Under the pieces are notes generated by a model. That model made no database searches, was not told the origin of the DNA, and worked only from the letters and a program-made list of their open reading frames with translations. Positions 59,507-64,000 of a stretch of 64,000 nt of DNA are shown in pieces; the stretch's first letter is position 1; each line of letters opens with the position of its first letter. The translations under genes were made by a program, and so were the position numbers. The DNA is from CBDDBU01 sp965226045 (GTDB taxonomy: Bacteria > Pseudomonadota > Alphaproteobacteria > VGEJ01): contig CBDDBU010000028.1 in the NCBI GenBank assembly GCA_965226045.1, forward strand, positions 434,001 through 498,000, written 5' to 3'.

Positions 59507-59611
59507 GCATGGCATCGTTGGTTGTCTATCGACGGTGCTGCCTACCATACCCGTCCTGGGTATTTCCTCCCTGAACTCGGGCCATGCGGCACAATCGCAT
59601 GGCCCATTTTT
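59507..59611 (+). ncRNA. Candidate trans-acting small RNA with strong terminator
   Basis: A predicted transcript of about 105 nt has three parts. A 5' region may form an imperfect stem. A hairpin at 59547-59563 pairs ATACCC with GGGTAT around loop GTCCT. An unpaired TTTCCTCCC lies at 59563-59571. It ends in a 10-bp perfect stem, GGGCCATGCG with CGCATGGCCC, followed by TTTTT: a strong Rho-independent terminator. Open CCUCCC loops occur in known alphaproteobacterial small RNAs that pair with ribosome-binding sites; relation to these is an inference. No coding frame fits. Confidence 0.6.
59579..59611 (+). terminator. Rho-independent terminator
   Basis: The perfect 10-bp stem GGGCCATGCG / CGCATGGCCC (59579-59588 and 59596-59605) has a 7-nt loop and is followed by A and five T. 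No plus-strand protein gene precedes it, which is the main reason to suspect a small RNA gene. Confidence 0.85.
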
Positions 59612-59656
59612 CATGGCCCGTTTTGGTGGGGCCCATTGCTTATGGGCATGGGGCCT

Positions 59657-60538
59657 TCAGGCGACGCCCTCGACCTCGGCCAGGCGCTCGATCAGGGTCG
59701 TCATGCAACGGGTTGTGCCGGCCATCCCACGGTGTCGGCGCAGGCGCCGCTGGTCCATATAGAGCGCGCGATTGATTTCGATCTGCAGCGCGTGGACGCC
59801 GTCGTCGGGACAGCCGTAGTGCTGGGTGGTGAAACCGCCCGCGTAGGGAACGTTGCGAACAACCCGGTAGCCGAGCCCCGACAGCGTCGCTTCAACGGCG
59901 TCGGTCAGGGCCGGCGCGCAACTGGTGCCGAAGCGGTCGCCGAGCACGATGTCGGCACGCTCGCGGCCTTGGTCGCGGTCGCGCGGGCCGCCGATCGAGG
60001 GCATCGAATGACAATCGATCAGGACGGCGTGTCCGAAGCGCTTTTTGGTGGTGTCGAGGAGCCCTTTGAGAGCGCCGTGAAACGGCTGATAGAACGCGGC
60101 GATCCGGTGCTCGGCCTCGGCCACCCGCAGCTTGCGGCGATAGATCGCGGCGCCGGTCGTGGTCACCCGGGCGATGGTTCCAAACCCGCCGGAAACCCGG
60201 AACGAGGTCGTGTTGGCATGCTCGGGCAGCGGCCCGTCGAACATCTCGGGATCGAGTTCATAGGGCTCGCGGTTGGGATCGATGAAGGCGCGCGGAAACA
60301 GCGCGCACAGCAACGGCGCCCCGCGCTCGGGCGCCGCCGCGAACAGTTCATCGACGAAGCTGTCCTCAAGCTGACGCAGGCTGACGAGGTCGGCCTTGAC
60401 GGCGGTGAGGAAGGCCGGGGTATAGCCGCTGCCGCTGTGCGGCGAACAGAACACGACCGGCATCGACTGACGCTCGGGCGCCCGAATCTCGTAGGCGGGC
60501 GCGGAGGCGCCGAATTCGGATCCGAGCGAGAACGGCAT
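59657..60538 (-). CDS. N-formylglutamate amidohydrolase family
   Basis: The 293-aa protein has the family landmarks PVVFCSPHSGSGYTPAFL, RAFIDPNREPYELDPEMF and a late metal-site segment LIDCHSMPSIG, followed by DIVLGDRFG and FTTQHYGCPDDGVHALQIEI. It hydrolyses N-formylglutamate at the end of one histidine-degradation route, or related N-acyl amino acids. The start at 60538 (MPFSLGSEFG) is the natural one; the upstream extension runs through the tRNA-Val gene. No other hut genes are nearby. Confidence 0.9.
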   Translation of the reverse strand: MPFSLGSEFGASAPAYEIRAPERQSMPVVFCSPHSGSGYTPAFLTAVKADLVSLRQLEDSFVDELFAAAPERGAPLLCALFPRAFIDPNREPYELDPEMFDGPLPEHANTTSFRVSGGFGTIARVTTTGAAIYRRKLRVAEAEHRIAAFYQPFHGALKGLLDTTKKRFGHAVLIDCHSMPSIGGPRDRDQGRERADIVLGDRFGTSCAPALTDAVEATLSGLGYRVVRNVPYAGGFTTQHYGCPDDGVHALQIEINRALYMDQRRLRRHRGMAGTTRCMTTLIERLAEVEGVA

Positions 60539-60662
60539 CAACCAGGGACAGGAACGAGGGACCACCGAACGGGCGCGAAGGCGCGGGCGCCGATCATAAC
60601 AGCCGCGCGCCGGCACGGTCGAGCGCCGCCCCGCCGCCCTCTGGCCGGCCGGCTGGGCATTC

Positions 60663-60690
60663 TTGCAAAGCGCATTGGTTGCGCTATAAC
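60663..60690 (+). promoter_or_regulatory. Predicted promoter of tRNA-Val
   Basis: TTGCAA, 16 bp, TATAAC; the -10 ends ten bases before the tRNA 5' end. Confidence 0.6.
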
Positions 60691-60700
60691 CGGGCCGATC

Positions 60701-60775
60701 GGGCGCGTAGCTCAGCGGGAGAGCACTGCGTTGACATCGCAGGGGTCGCTGGTTCAATCCCAGCCGCGCCCACCA
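60701..60775 (+). tRNA. tRNA-Val (anticodon GAC)
   Basis: It has a 7-bp acceptor stem GGGCGCG/CGCGCCC, an anticodon stem CTGCG/CGCAG around loop TTGACAT (anticodon GAC), a T-arm GGTTCAATCC and an encoded CCA at 773-775. The fold is complete. Confidence 0.97.
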
Positions 60776-61095
60776 CCTACACCTTTGAAATTGCGGAGAG
60801 TTTATCCCGCACCCGCCCTTCTGTGGCTGACCTCGTCGTGCCCGAACGTGCCGCGAACATGCCGACCGTACCCTCAAACACGCGGGCAACGCATGGGCAA
60901 TTCGTCGAGCGTTGTGCTGTCGACCCTTGGCCCCTCACTGTATGCTCAGATGGGTATGCTCAGGTTATGGCGCAGCAGACCCGAGAGCGGATTGATCGAG
61001 GTGAGTGCGTGCGCACGGCGCGGCACCCGGCTCATCACCGGCGGGCCCTAGCCCGTCGGGCGGCCGCCTCCTCTGCACGAGCGAGACGCCGCGGG
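60776..61095. other. 320-bp gap after tRNA-Val
   Basis: No convincing gene. A short plus-strand frame ends GLIEVSACARRGTRLITGGP, but it has no recognised family and could be a chance frame or a fragment. No tRNA fragment or attachment-site repeat is seen. Confidence 0.4.
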
Positions 61096-61959
61096 TTAGT
61101 CTGGCGCTTCGCCAAAGTATGCGAGCATCGCCGCGCCTGTGATGACGAGGCCGACGCCGAGCCATTGTCGCGGACCGATGCGCTCGCGCAGGAATCCCCA
61201 CGCCAGCAGCAGCGTGACCATGGTGAAGGCCGCGCTGGTGACAGCCGCGAGCGGCGCCCCGCGGCCGACCGACCCGAACAGCAACGCCAAGTAGGCGCAA
61301 ACGTCGAGCATGCCCATGACGGCGATGACCGGCCACCAGGCGAAGGGTATTCGCGCACTTGAGCGCGTCAGCACGACATACGGAACGAGAATGACCACAG
61401 CGACGGCGCGCGCGAGCCACACCGTCTGGGTCTGACCCAGCACGACCACCGCTTCCCGCGCGGCAAGTACCGTCACGCCGAACAACATGGCTGACAGCAG
61501 GCCGAGGAGCACGGTCATGGTGATGGGCGTCCCGCCACGCGCGTCGGCGGCGCCCGCGCGGCAGATGACCCCCACCCCCACCATGGTGACCACAATGGCG
61601 AGCCATTGGATCGGCGTCGGCAGGATGCCCAGAAACGCGGCGCCGACGATGACAAAGGCCGGATAGCTCGCGATCAGCGGTGAGGCGACCGAGACCGGGC
61701 CGCGCGTCAGCGCCGCGTAAAACATCAGGGTCGCCGCCATCACCCCGCTTCCCGCGATAAGCACGTAGATCCCGGCCTCAAGGTCCCAGACCAGTGGCGT
61801 CCCGGAGTACCAAATCCATAGCGTCAGCAGCAGTGTGCTCGATCCGAGCATGCCTAAAGTGGTCGCCACGGCGCCGACCCGCCGGCCCGCGAGTCGCGCG
61901 AGAAAGTCGGCCGAGCCCCAGCTCAGTGCGCTCACCAGGCCCCACAGTGCGGGATTCAT
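61096..61959 (-). CDS. DMT-superfamily (EamA) transporter
   Basis: The 287-aa protein has ten transmembrane helices in two EamA repeats; the N-terminus is WGLVSALSWGSADFLARLAG and the second repeat holds LAWGFLRERIGPRQWLGVGL. The family exports amino acids or other metabolites; the substrate is unknown. Its start codon lies directly on the left edge of the cytochrome P460 remnant on the other strand, suggesting a deletion joined the two. Confidence 0.9.
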   Translation of the reverse strand: MNPALWGLVSALSWGSADFLARLAGRRVGAVATTLGMLGSSTLLLTLWIWYSGTPLVWDLEAGIYVLIAGSGVMAATLMFYAALTRGPVSVASPLIASYPAFVIVGAAFLGILPTPIQWLAIVVTMVGVGVICRAGAADARGGTPITMTVLLGLLSAMLFGVTVLAAREAVVVLGQTQTVWLARAVAVVILVPYVVLTRSSARIPFAWWPVIAVMGMLDVCAYLALLFGSVGRGAPLAAVTSAAFTMVTLLLAWGFLRERIGPRQWLGVGLVITGAAMLAYFGEAPD

Positions 61960-62211
61960 CCCCAGGGAACCGTCTTCATCGGCAAGGTGTATGGGCTGGT
62001 GCGCGACGGCAAGCGCCTCGATGAGGGGCCGCTTCGAGTCATGCTCTACATCCGCAAGGACGCGGCGTCACAGGCGACGGGCGGCTGGGCGTACGCGCTG
62101 TTCGGCCCGGACCGACAGCAAATTGATGTCCACGTGAAGGCCGGCTGCTTCGCCTGTCACGACAAGGGCGCACGGCAGGCCGACTACATCTACTCGACGC
62201 CGCTCGACTAG
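61951..62211 (+). pseudogene. Cytochrome P460-like gene, 5'-truncated
   Basis: The plus-strand frame reads HPQGTVFIGKVYGLVRDG, LDEGPLRVMLYIRKDA, TGGWAYALFGPDRQQID and ends with a c-type heme motif CFACH in AGCFACHDKG. It matches the C-terminal half of cytochrome P460 proteins, which usually have a signal peptide and about 150-170 residues. The N-terminal half is absent and the frame runs into the start of the EamA gene. A GTG at 61987 could start a short product, but it would lack export. Confidence 0.7.
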
Positions 62212-62449
62212 CTCGCCCCCCGCGCCCGATCAGCCGCAAGTCGCGGCCGCCGCGCCGCCAGCGCGCGCTTCTTGGACCGGCGGACACGGCACATCGCCAT
62301 AGGAGCAGAACACGCAGCAATCACCCCGCAGTGGCTTCGAGAGCACGCCACAGCCCTCGCACTCATAGAAGTACTGGCAGGCGTCGGTCGGCATCGTCTC
62401 GAGCTTGGCGTGCGCGCATTCCGGACAGATCAGCGTCGATGTGGCTCTC

Positions 62450-63899
62450 GGCGATGTCCCTATCTCTGTTGAAATTCGTGGGGCAGGCGTCGCTGGTTGA
62501 TGATGCTATGCTGCCTTCATGATGGTTTCAATGGCACTGTCGGCCTGAGCCTTTCTCAAGTGTTCCTGGAGAGCATTTCGGAGGATGGGCAGCTGACGAT
62601 AGGCCTTGAGGCGACGGAAGGTTTTCTGGGCCTCCAGCAGGCCGGCGGCGGTCCATCTGAGCGCCATCTCGGCGTGTCTCCAGCGTTTGACGTTGCGGGT
62701 GACCTGGCGCACCGTGCCGAGCGCGTTCTCGACGATGTTGGTGCAGGCGAGCGAGCGCCGGAGTTCGTGCGGCAGGCCGAGGCGGATGACGGTGAGTATC
62801 TCGTCCAGCCCCTCCAGGATGCTGCCCGAGACGCCCGGTTCCTCATGCTCCAGACGCCGGGCCAGGTTGCGCAGCAGCCGTTCGGCCTTGTCTGCGTCGT
62901 CCTGGTCCCAGGCCTGACGGAGCGCCTTCTTGACGCTCGCATGCAAATGCAGGGGCAGGCGCTCGATGATGTTACGGCCCTTGTGGACCTGGCAGCGCTG
63001 GATGGCGGCGGCCACACCGAAGGTGTTGCGGATCGCTTTGCTGAGCGCCTTCGCGCCATCGACGATGAACAGCCGGGGCAGCGTCGGATCGAGCCCCCTG
63101 GCGAGGAGATTGTCGAGCAAGGCCTGGACGACGACAGTGTTCTCCGTCGCCCCCTCGACCACGGCCAGGACATGCTTGTCGCCGTTGCCATCGACGCCGA
63201 TCGCCGCCACCAAGACATGGTCGCCGACATGCAGACCGTCGATCTGGATGACCAGCAGGTCGAGCTCCGAGAGGTCCGAGGCAAGCCAGGCCTTCATCTT
63301 CTTGCGCGACAGCGCCACAAAGCGCCGGGAAACGGCCGACTTCGAGGTGCCGTCGCCACGCGCTTTCGCCAGGTCGCCCTCGGGCAGACGGACCGCGCGG
63401 TGGTACTTGCGGGTCGACACGTTCAGCACCATCAGGTTGAGCGCCCACTCGAGCAACAGGTTGCCGTCGCGCAGCACCTGCCAGCTCTCCAAACCCACCT
63501 CCTTGCCAGCATGGTCGCGAACCCGTGGCCGCTGCACTTTCACGCGGCCGCCGTGGTAGCCGATCTCGCTCTGCGTATGGCCCCAGCGATAACCCCGACG
63601 GTTCCCATGGCGACGATGTCGGGCCCCGCACACGGTCGTGGCGTCCTCCTCCATCATCTCGGCCAAGGCCTCGACCCCGGCCAGGAGACAGAACCGATCC
63701 ACGCTGAGACGGACTGCGTCCATCGCGTCTGCCAGCGGCGGCATAGGAAACGAGGTGGCAAGGGCTTTCGGGCTACTGGAACTACGGATATTCTTTCCCA
63801 TGGTGTCGTTCTCCCTCTTGGGTTTGCAGCACCCGGAGCCTAACGGCTCCAGGAGAGCGACACCTACCTCAACTTTTCAACATCGACCGGGACATCTCC
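62450..63899 (-). mobile_element. Complete IS256-family insertion sequence
   Basis: The 1450-bp element has imperfect terminal inverted repeats of about 26 bp (ggcgatgtccctatctctgt on the left; ggagatgtcccggtcgatgt read inwards on the right). Both sides have the same 8 bases, tggctctc, at 62442-62449 and 63900-63907, an exact target duplication. The single transposase gene is intact, so recent transposition is likely. Confidence 0.94.
62506..63801 (-). CDS. IS256-family (Mutator-like) transposase, complete
   Basis: The 431-aa transposase has the catalytic residues Asp188 (LVIQIDGLHVG), Asp248 (LFIVDGAKAL) and Glu358 (NIVENAL), and the C270-x2-H273 signature in RCQVHKGRNI. Length and domain order match IS256 family enzymes. 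It is identical over its last 132 residues to the copy that runs off the left edge of the window. Confidence 0.96.
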   Translation of the reverse strand: MGKNIRSSSSPKALATSFPMPPLADAMDAVRLSVDRFCLLAGVEALAEMMEEDATTVCGARHRRHGNRRGYRWGHTQSEIGYHGGRVKVQRPRVRDHAGKEVGLESWQVLRDGNLLLEWALNLMVLNVSTRKYHRAVRLPEGDLAKARGDGTSKSAVSRRFVALSRKKMKAWLASDLSELDLLVIQIDGLHVGDHVLVAAIGVDGNGDKHVLAVVEGATENTVVVQALLDNLLARGLDPTLPRLFIVDGAKALSKAIRNTFGVAAAIQRCQVHKGRNIIERLPLHLHASVKKALRQAWDQDDADKAERLLRNLARRLEHEEPGVSGSILEGLDEILTVIRLGLPHELRRSLACTNIVENALGTVRQVTRNVKRWRHAEMALRWTAAGLLEAQKTFRRLKAYRQLPILRNALQEHLRKAQADSAIETIMKAA

Positions 63900-64000
63900 T
63901 GGCTCTCGTAGTCATTCCCATGGGCTTGGACCGCTACCGTTGTGATTGGTCTGTTACTTCCATCTACAGGCGCCAGCATACGCCCTGTGGTAGCTATTGG

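Larger units (their letters stand above)
62230..63921 (-). pseudogene. GDCCVxC-type cysteine-rich protein gene, split by IS256 element
   Basis: Removing 62450-63899 and one copy of its 8-bp duplication rejoins a frame on the minus strand: MTTRATSTLICPECAHAKLE, TMPTDACQYFYECEGCGVLS, KPLRGDCCVFCSYGDVPCPP, about 71 residues to a stop at 62230. The GDCCVFCSYG motif identifies a family often found near heavy-metal transport genes. The IS breaks the frame after the fifth residue, so no full protein can be made. Start could be 63921 or 63915. Confidence 0.85.

Noticed and set aside
59507..59611. 6S RNA or 4.5S SRP RNA identity for the candidate sRNA
   Set aside because: It lacks the SRP GGAAGCAGCC loop and is too short for 6S RNA with its central bubble.

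Overview
The window looks like chromosome from a high-GC alphaproteobacterium, most likely Rhodospirillales or a close relative. This is inferred from gene order and gene families: helicase-S4-carD-rpoH, J-protein-cobS-cobT, ispG-hisS-prfA-prmC-DUF4167-clpB, DUF1178, an NDUFAF5-type methyltransferase beside comF, and Mcl-type malyl-CoA lyase. No species can be named from sequence alone. Coding density is high and most genes are housekeeping. Indels, in-frame deletions and insertion sequences (IS) have nevertheless damaged many genes, so the genome may be shedding non-essential functions. Some of the single-base frameshifts could be sequencing errors.

Layout. 1-0.9 kb: 3' end of an IS256-family element, a short AT-rich stretch with a 75-bp-spaced direct repeat, and tRNA-Arg(CCT). 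0.9-11.5 kb: ThDP enzyme, PagL-like lipid A deacylase, SNase-like nuclease, M48 protease, RpoH, a phosphoesterase-like protein without its metal ligands, CarD, TerB-like protein, Hsp15-like S4 protein and Suv3-like helicase. 11.6-14.5 kb: an IS1182-family element inserted in the 3' end of a His-tailed MFS exporter gene that also has an internal amber codon. 14.7-19.4 kb: methylmalonyl-CoA mutase, frameshifted AlkD, MeaB, L28. 19.4-24.4 kb: decayed phytase-like and XRE/MmyB genes, then CobT, CobS and a J protein. 24.4-35.1 kb: AEC transporter, AroB, AroK, a 46-aa membrane protein, a secreted helical protein, XerD, malyl-CoA lyase, AccA, SecA. 35.2-42.4 kb: a convergent HicB-like/HicA pair, ArgJ, MutT, a methyltransferase, ComF (frameshifted), glutaredoxin, nitrilase, another methyltransferase, DUF1178, UbiG. 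42.5-55.4 kb: LysC, FMN oxidoreductase, RodZ, IspG, HisS, PrfA, a dehydratase, PrmC, DUF4167, ClpB. 55.4-62.2 kb: amidase, M23 peptidase, a shortened lytic transglycosylase, a candidate small RNA, N-formylglutamate hydrolase, tRNA-Val(GAC), EamA transporter, cytochrome P460 remnant. 62.2-64 kb: an intact IS256-family element that splits a GDCCVxC-type cysteine-rich gene, with a perfect 8-bp target duplication.

Functional links. The cobaltochelatase subunits, MeaB and methylmalonyl-CoA mutase belong together as makers and users of cobalamin. Malyl-CoA lyase with the mutase suggests a CoA-thioester carbon route such as the ethylmalonyl-CoA or 2-methylmalate type, though the other enzymes are not in view. 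CarD, RpoH, Hsp15, ClpB and the J protein are stress and transcription functions.

No defence island, CRISPR array, prophage or secondary-metabolite cluster is visible. The most interesting items are the candidate sRNA at 59.5 kb, the two gene-splitting IS insertions whose parent genes can be rebuilt, the phosphoesterase-like protein lacking metal ligands, the convergent HicA/HicB-like pair, and the transcription factor whose helix-turn-helix has been deleted.
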